Shown in pieces: positions 13,683 to 23,244 of a DNA stretch of 24,940 nt. This stretch comes from Planctomycetota bacterium (GTDB lineage: Bacteria > Planctomycetota > Phycisphaerae > Phycisphaerales > SM1A02): assembly GCA_022567855.1 (NCBI GenBank), contig JADFGE010000005.1, forward strand, positions 1 through 24,940. Direction: 5' to 3'. The translations under genes and the position numbers were made by a program. The notes under the pieces were generated by a model. The model ran no database searches and was not told the DNA's origin. It saw only the letters and a list, made by a program, of their open reading frames with translations. How positions within the stretch are numbered: position 1 is the stretch's first letter; each line of letters starts with the position of its first letter.

Positions 13683-15230
13683 CTAATCCTTTAGAATCAC
13701 GGGGCCCGACTCGATTTCCCGCAGGAACTCCGGAGCTTGTTGCTTCATGATTCGACGAACAACGACGTGCATCCAAAAGAGCAACGCGGCGACCAAGACG
13801 AAGAAGAACATCCAACAGGTCGTCCACAGGCCGGTCTCACGGAGCAAGTAGCCAAAGATCACGGGGCAAACGAAACCGCCAAGACCCCCAAGGACGCCCA
13901 CGATGCCGCCGACCACGCCTACATCGTTGGGGAAATAATCTGGAATGTGCTTGTACACCGCGGCTTTGCCGATTCCCATCAGTGAGCCGATGATGAAACA
14001 CAGGCCGGTGAAGATCCAGATGTTGGCCTGAAAGAAGATTTGTGTGACGCCGCGCGCCAACAACTCCTTCTTGCCAACCGCGTCCCCCACCTCGACGACC
14101 GGTTCCTGCCACGACATCGAACGAGGCCAGATTAGCAGCCCTGAGTGGCGATCATCGTCGGTGACAAGCTCGCCCTGGCGCGGCGTGAGCGTATAGGTCT
14201 TGACCCCCGTTTTGTCCGATTCAACAACGATCTGCGCATCGGAGACAGAGACGACCGTTCCCGAGAACCTGGCCATGAGGCCGCTGCCGGGAGCGTGAAT
14301 ATCCATCTGCGGAACGATCAGTAAAGCACAACATATGACGGAAAGGCCAAACACCCAGTACATCACCGCCCGGGCCCCGAACTTGTCGGACATCCAGCCG
14401 CCCGCAGCGCGAATCACCCCGGAGGGAAAGCTGAAGACGGCGGTCAACGTGCCCGCCAGCACCACGGTCGTGGAATAGACGTTGACGTAATACGGCACGA
14501 GCCATTGCGCAAGCGCCACGAAGCCGCCGAACACGAAGAAATAGTACAAGCCGAAGCGCCACACGCGGATGGACTTCAAGGGGATCAGCCGCTGACTCAG
14601 GGTCTTTTGAGCGCTACCCTCGGGAGTGCGGGTGGTTGTGGTGAGAAGGAAGATCACGCCCGTCAACGCGAGCATCACCGCATAGATCTTCGGGAGCTGT
14701 CGCCATTGGTCGAGCTGCTCACCATTGTTCGTCAGCCAATTCAGCACCCGCGGTGCACCTACCGCCGTGAGCGCCGCGCCTGCGTTCCCTGCGCCGAAGA
14801 TCCCCAGGGCCGTTCCCTGCAGTCTCGAGGGAAACCATACGGATGTGTAGGCGATGCCGATCGCAAAACTTGTGCCGGCAAAACCGAACCCCAGGCCGGC
14901 CACGAAGAAATGCCAATAGGTGTTGCAATAGCTGACCAGGAACATGGGGATTGCGGCCAGGAGCAGAAGCAGGCCGTATACAATCCGGCCGCCCCACTTA
15001 TCCGTCGCCAAGCCCAGCGGCAAGCGAAAGATCGCGCCGGTGAGCACGGGGATGCCGATGAGCCATCCGATCTCGGCCGGATCCCAGTCATGTACGCCGT
15101 TGTCTACCAGGAACGTGATGAGCACACCGTTCATCATCCACGCGGCGAAGCAGACCGTGAATGCGAACGTGTTGATGGCGAGAATCCACCACGCTCGACG
15201 CTGGTCTTCCCGTGTCAGATCTTCGTTCAA
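13683..15230 (-). CDS. narK: NarK1-type nitrate transporter with an inserted domain
   Basis: A 515-residue MFS nitrate/nitrite porter. Landmarks: Arg69 in IFRLPLGLATDKWGG (TM2) and Arg274 in GVIRAAGGWMSDKFG (TM8) as substrate arginines, and the two nitrate signatures GIFGAGNAGAALTA (143-156) and GGIVGVLGGLGGFV (441-454). About 85 extra residues (310-395) lie between two transmembrane helices in the second half. They are hydrophilic and strand-rich (MARFSGTVVSVSDAQIVVES ... PVVEVGDAVGKKELLARG), like a small beta barrel, and are not part of ordinary NarK. The TTG start is supported by GGAGAA about 6 bases upstream. It is followed immediately by the NarK2-type gene, forming the NarK1-NarK2 pair known from other denitrifiers. 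Confidence 0.88.
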   Translation of the reverse strand: MNEDLTREDQRRAWWILAINTFAFTVCFAAWMMNGVLITFLVDNGVHDWDPAEIGWLIGIPVLTGAIFRLPLGLATDKWGGRIVYGLLLLLAAIPMFLVSYCNTYWHFFVAGLGFGFAGTSFAIGIAYTSVWFPSRLQGTALGIFGAGNAGAALTAVGAPRVLNWLTNNGEQLDQWRQLPKIYAVMLALTGVIFLLTTTTRTPEGSAQKTLSQRLIPLKSIRVWRFGLYYFFVFGGFVALAQWLVPYYVNVYSTTVVLAGTLTAVFSFPSGVIRAAGGWMSDKFGARAVMYWVFGLSVICCALLIVPQMDIHAPGSGLMARFSGTVVSVSDAQIVVESDKTGVKTYTLTPRQGELVTDDDRHSGLLIWPRSMSWQEPVVEVGDAVGKKELLARGVTQIFFQANIWIFTGLCFIIGSLMGIGKAAVYKHIPDYFPNDVGVVGGIVGVLGGLGGFVCPVIFGYLLRETGLWTTCWMFFFVLVAALLFWMHVVVRRIMKQQAPEFLREIESGPVILKD

Positions 15231-15330
15231 GGGAACTTCTCCGGCTTCGCCGTTGCTCGTCGTCGGGTACCGGCATTGAGCTGTTGTTACCTACCGCGGA
15301 TTGCATGGTCACGACAGGGGAACGTCGAGG

Positions 15331-17109
15331 TCATTGCGTCGCATTGTCCTGTGGCATGATTTGGGCTTTGAGAAAGTGAACGAGCGCCCACCGATCCGCC
15401 TCGGAAAGTTGGCCGAAGTTCAACATGATGTACGCTCCCTCGTACCCTCCGGGAATTCCAGTCGTGATGCGAAGGTATATCTGCTCGGGATCGTCGCCGG
15501 ATTTGATGTCACCAGCCCTGAGATCCGCAGGAACGACCCGTTGTTGAAGGTAGTCAAAGGACAAACTCTCGCCGTCACCCCTACCTTCAGCGCCATGACA
15601 GTTAGCGCATGCTTCGACATACAACGCTTGACCGCGCGCGATGCTTTGCTCGGTCGCAGGCGGGGGCGGCCCGACCGCGATCGGTCGGCTGGGCTTCGAC
15701 CCATCGGCACGAAAATCGTTGAGCACATCGATCAATGAAACGATCTGACCATTGGTCAGATCAGCGAATGCCGGCATCCCGGTATTGCTGAGCCCCCGGT
15801 AGATCGTGCGATACAGGTCGTCATCCGATGCGATACCGTTTTCCGTAGAAACGAAGTGGTAGCGGGCGGCGATCAGGTCGCGCGGCGGCGCCGAGAATGT
15901 CGGGGAGTTTGCCCCGGAACCGTTGCCGCGCCCATACACGCCGTGGCAGCGGGCACATTGACTCACGTACAGCGCGTACCCTGACAGTAAAGACCCGTTG
16001 TTCGACTCCAACGCGGTCGACGTCAAAGCAATCCCCGACGCTTCGGATGGTTGCGTTCGCCCCAACAACATCGCGGCGACGAGGAAGATCACCGCCACGG
16101 AGCCCAGTCCATAGGTGAGCCAGGATTTGTCGCTCCGCCATGCGAATTCCCAACGGCGTTGGAAGCGATAGCGCTGCGTACGCATCGAGAGGTACGGGCG
16201 GACAAAGTAGTTGATGGGGAACGTCCAGAAGTGAACCAGTTTTGTGAAGGGGAAGTACGCGAAGAAGGTCAGCGCGAGCAAGATGTGCAGCTTGGTAATA
16301 AGACTTGCCGAGGCCATCAGCTCCGGCTGTGGTGAGAGGGTCCACAAACTCGCAGCCCAAGTGGACGCCCCGAATGCGACGCCGAAGATCCGATGAACGA
16401 GCACCTGGTAGAGGGCGAGCCCCACGATCGGGATAATGAACAGGTGAACGACGAAGTCGTCAACTTGGCTCATCGCGCGCACTTCGGGCGTCGTCACGCG
16501 GCGATACAGCGCCAGCACCGATCCCACCAGCACCATGGAGCCCCCGACGAGTCCGGACCAATAAAAGAACGTGACCGCGCCTTGCGACCCGAGCACGCCT
16601 CCGATCAGTCCCGTGACGTGTCCCAACAACACCAGCGCAAGCCCCCAATGAAGCAACAGCGAAGCCGCGCCAAGCAGTTTGCGACCGAACAAGCCGCTGG
16701 CGCGGGTGCTCCACGAGAATGGTCGGAAGACCATCCGGATCAGCGGCACCGCAAAGAACAGCACGATGCACAGATACGGGTACACGCCCCAAAGAAAGTT
16801 GTTCATAGCTGACTTCTCACCTGGTTCGGCGTAACTTCTTGCGCCGTTGTGCGCCCGCAGTCCTTCAACGATGGACTGCGGTTGCACAGCGGGGCTAGCT
16901 GACGGAGTTTCGGGTATCGACACCTGCGCTGGTCGCTCCGAGACAACCAGCGGCGGGGGCGCAGTGTCAATAACGACCGGCGGAGCTTGAGCGACTTGCG
17001 ATTCCAATGACGAGGAATACTCGGCGATCTGCCGCACCACAAACCACGACACCACGGAGAGAACCGCAAGGCACGTGAAGACCACGAGTGTTTCAGTTGC
17101 GCGCGACAT
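15331..17109 (-). CDS. narI: NarI cytochrome b subunit fused to two cytochrome c domains
   Basis: A 592-residue fusion. Residues 102-310 are NarI: MNNFLWGVYPYLC start-like sequence, then haem-b histidines His154/His164 and His275/His293, whose spacings (10 and 18) equal those of E. coli NarI (56/66 and 187/205). After an extra transmembrane helix (about 330-350) come two periplasmic c-type domains with CARCH (385-389; Met445 a likely ligand) and CANCH (501-505). Residues 1-101 add another transmembrane helix (7-27) and a Pro/Ala-rich linker. An alternative start is ATG at 16806 (residue 102) with AGGTGAGA upstream, which would give a normal NarI N-terminus; the 101 codons before it are open and look coded. 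NarI passes quinol electrons to NarH; the c haems suggest exchange with periplasmic cytochromes too. Confidence 0.9.
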   Translation of the reverse strand: MSRATETLVVFTCLAVLSVVSWFVVRQIAEYSSSLESQVAQAPPVVIDTAPPPLVVSERPAQVSIPETPSASPAVQPQSIVEGLRAHNGARSYAEPGEKSAMNNFLWGVYPYLCIVLFFAVPLIRMVFRPFSWSTRASGLFGRKLLGAASLLLHWGLALVLLGHVTGLIGGVLGSQGAVTFFYWSGLVGGSMVLVGSVLALYRRVTTPEVRAMSQVDDFVVHLFIIPIVGLALYQVLVHRIFGVAFGASTWAASLWTLSPQPELMASASLITKLHILLALTFFAYFPFTKLVHFWTFPINYFVRPYLSMRTQRYRFQRRWEFAWRSDKSWLTYGLGSVAVIFLVAAMLLGRTQPSEASGIALTSTALESNNGSLLSGYALYVSQCARCHGVYGRGNGSGANSPTFSAPPRDLIAARYHFVSTENGIASDDDLYRTIYRGLSNTGMPAFADLTNGQIVSLIDVLNDFRADGSKPSRPIAVGPPPPATEQSIARGQALYVEACANCHGAEGRGDGESLSFDYLQQRVVPADLRAGDIKSGDDPEQIYLRITTGIPGGYEGAYIMLNFGQLSEADRWALVHFLKAQIMPQDNATQ

Positions 17110-17189
17110 GAGAGTGATGTATCGTGGTTACGGGATTTCTTACCAATGGACGCTGCCTGCCGCGCCGCACTGCTTGGGAGCGAACGCAC

Positions 17190-17885
17190 TCATGGCCGAA
17201 CCTCCCCGTGGCTCGCTATCACTTCTTGGGTTGGCACATCGCCGCCCATCCCGGACAGAACCGGCAGAGACACGCCAGTCCCCGATGCTTCTTCAGCCGG
17301 CTTCCAGGCGGGCGCATCATCAGCCATTCGGCTCAGGTCTTGCTCCACTGCGCTTTGCAGGGCCGAGACGAGCAAGGCATACGGACTCTTGTATTTTTGC
17401 AGCGCCGCTTTCAGCGGTTTGAGACCGGGAAAGACATATTGCTCGACGAATCGCCGACGCAACCCAATGCCGTCGCGATCCTGGTTCTCCAGGCTGATCC
17501 ACAGGAAATCGACGATGGCCGGCAAATAGTCGGGAAGTTCGCGCGCCGTGATATCGAATCCGAAATGACCGTAAATGCCCGCCAATTCAAGCATATACGC
17601 GTTCCGCCCCGACGTGCCGACGCCGTTGCACGTGGTCGGCTCGTCGAAGAGATACGATCCGAGGTACAGCGGGCAGGGCGGTGAGAGTTCGAGCGTCTGC
17701 ACGTACTCGTCGCGCGACGTGGAACCGGGAGTGGCGAGGAACCTGGCGATCCAGCGCTCAACCTCCTTGTTCGCCTCTTCCAGAAAGCGATGCAGTCTCT
17801 TGACCAACGCCGGATCACGCTCCTGTGGATTGAGCAGCAACTCACTGATGAGTTGGTAGCTTGCCGTGAGGTCCGCGGTACACAT
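17190..17885 (-). CDS. narJ: NarJ, nitrate reductase assembly chaperone
   Basis: A 231-residue cytoplasmic all-helical chaperone of the NarJ/TorD family, which holds NarGH in an apo form while molybdenum cofactor and Fe-S clusters are inserted. Visible features are the N-terminal YQLISELLLNPQ helix, and the family motif region ELPDYLPAIVDFLWI (about 116-130). The position between narH and narI is the standard narGHJI order. Its start lies 3 bases after the narH stop, with GGAG in the narH end serving as ribosome binding site. The last 35 residues are variable and of low complexity. An 80-base gap separates it from the NarI fusion gene. Confidence 0.9.
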   Translation of the reverse strand: MCTADLTASYQLISELLLNPQERDPALVKRLHRFLEEANKEVERWIARFLATPGSTSRDEYVQTLELSPPCPLYLGSYLFDEPTTCNGVGTSGRNAYMLELAGIYGHFGFDITARELPDYLPAIVDFLWISLENQDRDGIGLRRRFVEQYVFPGLKPLKAALQKYKSPYALLVSALQSAVEQDLSRMADDAPAWKPAEEASGTGVSLPVLSGMGGDVPTQEVIASHGEVRP

Positions 17886-17888
17886 GGC

Positions 17889-19433
17889 TCAGCTCCCCAC
17901 CTCTTCGCGTTGACCGTGGAAGAAGCTCCGGCGACGGGGCGCATCGGAAGGCGTCAGCTCGCTGAAGCCCGAGAATCCGCGCTCAATGTACGGTGAATTT
18001 GCCGTACGTTCGCGGCGGGTCGTTGGAATGACAAAACGTTCGTGGAAGTGCGCCAGCGCCAGCAAGCGGTGCATGTCCCTCGCATCTTTCTCGGTAAGAC
18101 CAACGCTCTGAAGTACCTTCAGATCGAGTTCGCCTTCCACGCGCTCCGAGCGCCGAAAGGCGCGGACCGCCAACTGTCGCAGAAGCGCCGTCTTGACCGG
18201 CTGGTCGTGGCCCGCAGAAAACAAGCTGGAGAGGAACTTCACGGGGATTCTGAAGTCGTCGAGGTTCGGTAGGACGCTGTGGCCGTTCACCATGCTGATG
18301 CAGTCGCTTCCATCGGCACGCGTTCGCACCGGGCTTTCAGGCGGGATATAAAACAGGCATGGAAGCGTACGGAACTCCGGGTGCAAAGGCAGAGCAATCT
18401 CCCAATCCTTGACCATCCGGTACACGGAAGATCGTCGGCATGCATCGAGCCACGCTTCGCTGATGTTCGCTTCGTGTGCTGCGGCGAGCACCTCCGGATC
18501 GTTCGGGTCGAGGATGATGTCGCGCTGCGCTTGAACGAGGTCTTCTTCGGGCGCGTTGGCGGCTTCGGGTACGCGATCCATGTCGTAAAGAAGCGGGCCC
18601 ATATAGCGGATACGACCCGGGCAAGCGTGGAAGCATGCGGGCGGTTGTCCGGCTTCAAGCCTCGGATAGCACAGGATGCACTTTTCCATCTTCCCGGTGC
18701 GCCAGTTGAAGTACGGCTTTTTATAGGGGCATCCTGAAATACAGTACCGCCACGCGCGGCAGCGGTTCTGATCGATGAGAACGACGCCGTCCTCTTCGCG
18801 TTTGTAGGCAGCGCCGCTCGGACATGCCGCGACACAAGGCGCGTTCATGCAATGATTGCAAATGCGGGGCAGGTACATGATGAACGAATCGCGGAAGCTC
18901 AGCAGCGCCTTTCGTTCCACGTCCGTCATATTGCCGAAGTTCACGTCCATGCCGCCGAGGCCGTCCTCGGTCGCCCCAGCGCCGTTGTCCTCCCAGTTGA
19001 CCGCATACTCGATGGCTATGTCTTCCTCTCCGGTGATTTGCGATTTAGGTCGCGCCACCGGCTGCGAAAATTTTGTCGGCTTGTCGGAATGCAGATCCTC
19101 GTACGTAAACGTGAACGGCCCTTTGCCGTAGTATTCATCCATCTGCGGCATAACGGGGTTATAGAAAAGATTGATCATCATCCAGAACCGCGACCCGATA
19201 TTCAGCGCTGGTCCGTCGGCAGAGGGTTTCCGCTTCCAACCACCCCGATATTTCTCCTGATTCTCCCACTGTTTGGGATAGCCGATCCCCGGCTTGGTCT
19301 CGACGTTGTTCCAGAACATGTACTCCGCGCCTTCGCGGTTGGTCCAGATGTTCTTGCATGCGAGCGTGCACGTGTTGCAGCCCAGACACTTGTCGAGGTT
19401 GAACACCATCGCCATCTGTTGTTTGACCTGCAT
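17889..19433 (-). CDS. narH: NarH, nitrate reductase beta subunit
   Basis: A 514-residue iron-sulfur subunit that carries electrons from NarI haem b to NarG. Cluster ligands are all visible: C16-LG-C19-NT-C22-TLA-C26, at the same residue numbers as E. coli NarH; then CNHCMNAPCVAACP; then CRAWRYCISGCP, where Trp takes the place of a Cys and marks the 3Fe-4S site typical of NarH; and CILCYPRL with CFHACP. The N-terminus has no signal peptide, so it is cytoplasmic with NarG. The ATG at 19433 is preceded by AGGAG. The separation from narG is 49 bases. The C-terminal tail (from about residue 485) is Arg-rich and not conserved in my memory of the family. Confidence 0.95.
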   Translation of the reverse strand: MQVKQQMAMVFNLDKCLGCNTCTLACKNIWTNREGAEYMFWNNVETKPGIGYPKQWENQEKYRGGWKRKPSADGPALNIGSRFWMMINLFYNPVMPQMDEYYGKGPFTFTYEDLHSDKPTKFSQPVARPKSQITGEEDIAIEYAVNWEDNGAGATEDGLGGMDVNFGNMTDVERKALLSFRDSFIMYLPRICNHCMNAPCVAACPSGAAYKREEDGVVLIDQNRCRAWRYCISGCPYKKPYFNWRTGKMEKCILCYPRLEAGQPPACFHACPGRIRYMGPLLYDMDRVPEAANAPEEDLVQAQRDIILDPNDPEVLAAAHEANISEAWLDACRRSSVYRMVKDWEIALPLHPEFRTLPCLFYIPPESPVRTRADGSDCISMVNGHSVLPNLDDFRIPVKFLSSLFSAGHDQPVKTALLRQLAVRAFRRSERVEGELDLKVLQSVGLTEKDARDMHRLLALAHFHERFVIPTTRRERTANSPYIERGFSGFSELTPSDAPRRRSFFHGQREEVGS

Positions 19434-19482
19434 CAGACCGGTCTCCTAGATCGTCGGATCATGCCCAACGTGGCGCTGCCTG

Positions 19483-22400
19483 TCACCGAAGATCTTTCTC
19501 TTGGTAGATGACCTTCTTTGGACCCGCTTCCAACGGCATCTTGCGTATCAATACGGCGCAGTCCCGCTCGGATGGACTGGTTCCCCAATAGTTGAGGAAG
19601 TACGTCCAGTTGGCGTAGCCCCCGATCATGGTGGCGGGGTTCATCATGATCCGCGTCGTGGCGTTGTTGTTTCCCCCTCGTAGATCACTGACCTTGCGCT
19701 TCCGCGCCAAGGGTGAGAAGGGCACGGCGATATGGCGCTCCGACGAGTGGTACATGATGGCCGTGTCGCGCGGCACCGTTCCTGTCACTACGGCTCGCAC
19801 ATTGGCGATCCCGTTCTCGTTGTAGATCTCAACCCAATCGTTGTCCTTGACGCCGATCTCCTTTGCATCGTCGTCGTTGATCCAGACCACCTGGCCGCCT
19901 CGAAACATGTTGAGCATGTGCCAAGTGTCCCAGAACATGCTGTGAATCTGCCATTTGCCGTGCGGCGTCAAGAACCGGAACACCTTCGACCCCTCGGCCA
20001 GATGCGGCGCACAGTCACCGATCTTCACCATGTCCACCGGCGGCTTGTAGGTAGGCAACGACTCACCGAGTTCGCGATAACCGCGATGGTCGAAGTAGAT
20101 CTCCTGTCGGCCGGTCAGTGTGTGCCACGGCTTGAGCGCTTCAACGTTCAAAGTCCAGGGGCAGTACGTCCGGCCCGGGCTTTCGATGGCGGACCAATGC
20201 GGTGAGGTCAGGCTACGCCGAGGCTGAGATTGCAATTCCGGATAATGGTGGTGGATTTCACGTTCCCCTTCCACCAGGTGCGCTAAGGGCACCCCACAGC
20301 GCTTCTCCAGGTTCTTGAAGATCATGTACGAGACTTCACCGTCACTCTCGGGCGAAATCCGCAGAATCACCTCGCATACCTGCTCAGCACTTTCCAGAGA
20401 AGGACGCCCGTCCTTCTCGCCCACGAGGTAACTCTCCTTGAGTTGCTCGTAGACCTCGGTGAGATCACCCTTGATGCCTTTACACCCGTACCCCTCCGGC
20501 CGGCAAACATTCGGTCCGAAGGTCGTGTATTTGTCGAGGATTTTGGTGTAGTCGCGCTGGACAATCTTGACGTTGGGGAACGTCTTGCCGGGGATGACGT
20601 CCACATCACCGGTCTTCCAGTCCCGCAGCTCGCCCATTGGCTGAGCCATCTCGTCCGGGCAATCCGTGATCATCGGCGTCATGACCATGTCGTCGAACGG
20701 ATCGGGAAGATGCGTCTTAGCCAGCTCGCTCACCTTGGCCGCAATCGCCTTGAAAACCTCCCAGTCATGTTTCGCTTCCCACGGTGGATCATGCGCCGGC
20801 GTGAACGGATGGAAGAAGGAGTGCAGGTCCGAGCAGGTGAGATCGTATTTCTCGTACCAGTGAGCTGTGGGGAGCACGATGTCGGCGTAGTTGGCCGACG
20901 AGTCCATTCGAAGATTGACGTTGACGACGAGATCAAGCTTCCCCAGCGGCGCTTGTTCGTGCCATTCAACCTCCTTGACAAGCCCCTCGGCGCGATCCTG
21001 GCCGAGCACGTTGTTGTGGGTGCCAAGGAAGTGCTTCAAGCCGTACTCGTGGCCGCGCATGCTCGTGCCAATGAGGTTGCCCCGCCAGATCCACAGCACT
21101 TTGGGGTGGTTGACCTCAGCATCCACATCCTCGAGGGCGAAACGCTCACTTCCATCCTTGAACTTCTTGGCAACGAAATCACCAACCTCTTTTTCTGATT
21201 GGGCCCCTGAGGCGCGCGCTTCCTTGAGGAACTCGATTGGATTCTTCTTGTCGACTTGCGGATAGAACGGCAACCAACCGAGTCGCACGGCCAACATGTT
21301 CAAGTCTGCGGCATGATTTCCCTTGGCTGGGAACTTCTCCGCCCACGGCGCCCATATGGGATCCAGCACCATGCCGTCGTAGCGCCACTGGTCGGTGTGA
21401 AAATAGAAGTACGATGTGCTGTTCTGATGTCGCGGCGGACCTGTCCAGTCAGAGGCGCCGCCGAGCGTTCCAATAGCAGCGAATGGGCGGATTTTCTCTG
21501 TACCTACGTAGTGGTTGAACCCCCCGCCGTTTCGTCCCATGCAGCCGGTGATGATTCCCATCACGGCCATCGCTCGATAGGTAAGTGTGCCACCGTGGTA
21601 CCAGTGAAGAACCCCTGATCCAGTGATGAACAGGCTCTTGCCCTTGGTTTTTTCGGAGTTCTCCGCCCACTCACGGGCAACGCGGATCACCAGTTCCCGA
21701 TCAACACCCGTCTCCTGTTCCTGCCAGGCCGGTGTGTAGGGAACTGATGCATCGTCGTAGTCCTTCGGATAGTCACCTGACAAACCACGGTCCACGCCGA
21801 GTTGTGCCAGGAGCAGATCGAAGGCAGTCGTAACGATGATTTCTTTGCCGTCTTTGGTCTTGAGCTTTCTGACCGGCACGCCTCGGGTTAGGGACACAGC
21901 GAGCCGCCCTTTGCCTTCGGTGCTCCCGAGCGTCGTGTCGAAGGTGTCGGTGAAGTCGGAGAAAAGGACCTGAACTTCTTCGAACGTTCCTTCGTCGCCC
22001 ATGCAACTGATCATGGGATCAAACGACTCACCCGTAGTCGCGTCCTCAGACTTGAGATTCCACCTTCCGGTCTTTTGTTCTTCCCAACGGAAGCCGAGCG
22101 TGCCGACGGGAAGCTTCAACTCGCCGCTCGCCTGATCCATGATGAGCAGCTTCCAGTCTGCGTTCTCCTCGTTCTCATATTGGGAGAAGTCGCTTGCGCG
22201 GAGGAAGCGGCCCTGGAGATACCGATTGTCTTTGTACGGATCCAGTTGGACGATGAACGGCAGGTTCGTGTATTTCTTGATGTACTCGCGGAAGTAGCTG
22301 ACCTCGCGATCGACGTGGCATTCCTTCAGGATCACGTGAATACAAGCAAGCAGGAAGGCAGCGTCCGTTCCCGGGCGAACCGGCACCCACAGGTCGGCGA

Positions 22401-23244
22401 ACTTTGTCATGTCCGAGTAGTTCGGCGACAGGTTGACGATTTTGCCGCCGTTGTATTTGAACTCGGACGCGAAGTGCGCATCGGGGGTTCGCGTCATGGG
22501 CAAGTTGGAGCCAATGACCATCCAGTACGTACTCTGATACCAGTCCGCTGCTTCCGCAACGTCCGTTTGATCGCCCCACATCATGGGCATGACGTGCGGC
22601 AGATCGTGGTACCACTCGTAGAAGCTGAGCATCGTTCCGCCGAGCAAGTTGCAGAAGCGGTGGCCCGAAATGAAGCTCACCATGCTCATGGCCGGTATGG
22701 GCGAGAACGAGGCCAAGTGATCCGGGCCGTACTTCTTGGTTGTATAGATGATGGCCGCCGCCCAGATTTCGGTAGCCAGATCCCAGCTACTGCGTCTCCA
22801 TCCCGCTTTACCCCGCGCTTGTCGGTATGTCTTCTTGCGCTGCGGATCTTCGACGATCGCTGCCCACGCCTCGACCGGATCCTTACCGGAAGCTCGCTCG
22901 GCTTCGTAATAATCGAGCAACACGCCGCGGATATACGGATACTTGGGACGAACCGGGCTGTAGGGATACCACGATGCCGAGATCCCCCGTTGACAGCCGC
23001 GAGGTTCGTAGTTGGGAGTATCCGAATTGATCTGTGGCCAGTCGGTCTTCTGGAGTTCCCAACAGATCAGCCCGTTCTTGACAAACACCTCCCACGAACA
23101 GGAACCCGAGCAGTTCACGCCGTGGCTGGTGCGAACCGATCGGTCGTAAGACCATCGTTCCCGGTAGAAATCCTCCCAGTCACGCGGCTCATCCGCCACG
23201 CGAAACCAGCGAGATTTTTTGCCATTGGAGTGGCCGGTCGTCAT
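19483..23244 (-). CDS. narG: NarG, membrane-bound nitrate reductase catalytic subunit
   Basis: A 1253-residue molybdoenzyme, close to E. coli NarG (1247). It reduces nitrate to nitrite at a bis-MGD molybdenum. The FS0 cluster ligands are His41, Cys45, Cys49 and Cys84 (HGVNCSGSC ... RGCQRG), all exactly 8 residues earlier than in E. coli, and the molybdenum ligand Asp214 (YEWYHDLP) is offset by the same 8 from Asp222. Further matches are FSPIPAMSMVS and GSNLPMTRTPDAHF. There is no twin-arginine signal, so the active site faces the cytoplasm, unlike the archaeal/Nitrospira-type periplasmic enzymes. The ATG overlaps the stop of the upstream DUF59 gene (ATGA). A nitrite oxidoreductase of the Nitrobacter kind is related in sequence; transporter and chaperone context favours nitrate reduction. 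Confidence 0.96.
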   Translation of the reverse strand: MTTGHSNGKKSRWFRVADEPRDWEDFYRERWSYDRSVRTSHGVNCSGSCSWEVFVKNGLICWELQKTDWPQINSDTPNYEPRGCQRGISASWYPYSPVRPKYPYIRGVLLDYYEAERASGKDPVEAWAAIVEDPQRKKTYRQARGKAGWRRSSWDLATEIWAAAIIYTTKKYGPDHLASFSPIPAMSMVSFISGHRFCNLLGGTMLSFYEWYHDLPHVMPMMWGDQTDVAEAADWYQSTYWMVIGSNLPMTRTPDAHFASEFKYNGGKIVNLSPNYSDMTKFADLWVPVRPGTDAAFLLACIHVILKECHVDREVSYFREYIKKYTNLPFIVQLDPYKDNRYLQGRFLRASDFSQYENEENADWKLLIMDQASGELKLPVGTLGFRWEEQKTGRWNLKSEDATTGESFDPMISCMGDEGTFEEVQVLFSDFTDTFDTTLGSTEGKGRLAVSLTRGVPVRKLKTKDGKEIIVTTAFDLLLAQLGVDRGLSGDYPKDYDDASVPYTPAWQEQETGVDRELVIRVAREWAENSEKTKGKSLFITGSGVLHWYHGGTLTYRAMAVMGIITGCMGRNGGGFNHYVGTEKIRPFAAIGTLGGASDWTGPPRHQNSTSYFYFHTDQWRYDGMVLDPIWAPWAEKFPAKGNHAADLNMLAVRLGWLPFYPQVDKKNPIEFLKEARASGAQSEKEVGDFVAKKFKDGSERFALEDVDAEVNHPKVLWIWRGNLIGTSMRGHEYGLKHFLGTHNNVLGQDRAEGLVKEVEWHEQAPLGKLDLVVNVNLRMDSSANYADIVLPTAHWYEKYDLTCSDLHSFFHPFTPAHDPPWEAKHDWEVFKAIAAKVSELAKTHLPDPFDDMVMTPMITDCPDEMAQPMGELRDWKTGDVDVIPGKTFPNVKIVQRDYTKILDKYTTFGPNVCRPEGYGCKGIKGDLTEVYEQLKESYLVGEKDGRPSLESAEQVCEVILRISPESDGEVSYMIFKNLEKRCGVPLAHLVEGEREIHHHYPELQSQPRRSLTSPHWSAIESPGRTYCPWTLNVEALKPWHTLTGRQEIYFDHRGYRELGESLPTYKPPVDMVKIGDCAPHLAEGSKVFRFLTPHGKWQIHSMFWDTWHMLNMFRGGQVVWINDDDAKEIGVKDNDWVEIYNENGIANVRAVVTGTVPRDTAIMYHSSERHIAVPFSPLARKRKVSDLRGGNNNATTRIMMNPATMIGGYANWTYFLNYWGTSPSERDCAVLIRKMPLEAGPKKVIYQEKDLR

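Noticed and set aside
15661..16961. GGCGGGGGCG stretches in the NarI fusion as further copies of the GC-rich repeat
   Set aside because: They lack the TTCC end and match only the G-rich core, which is expected by chance at this base composition.
19483..23244. NarG as a periplasmic nitrite oxidoreductase
   Set aside because: There is no twin-arginine signal, residue numbering follows E. coli NarG closely, and narJ, narI and two narK genes are present. A reverse reaction cannot be excluded but is not supported.
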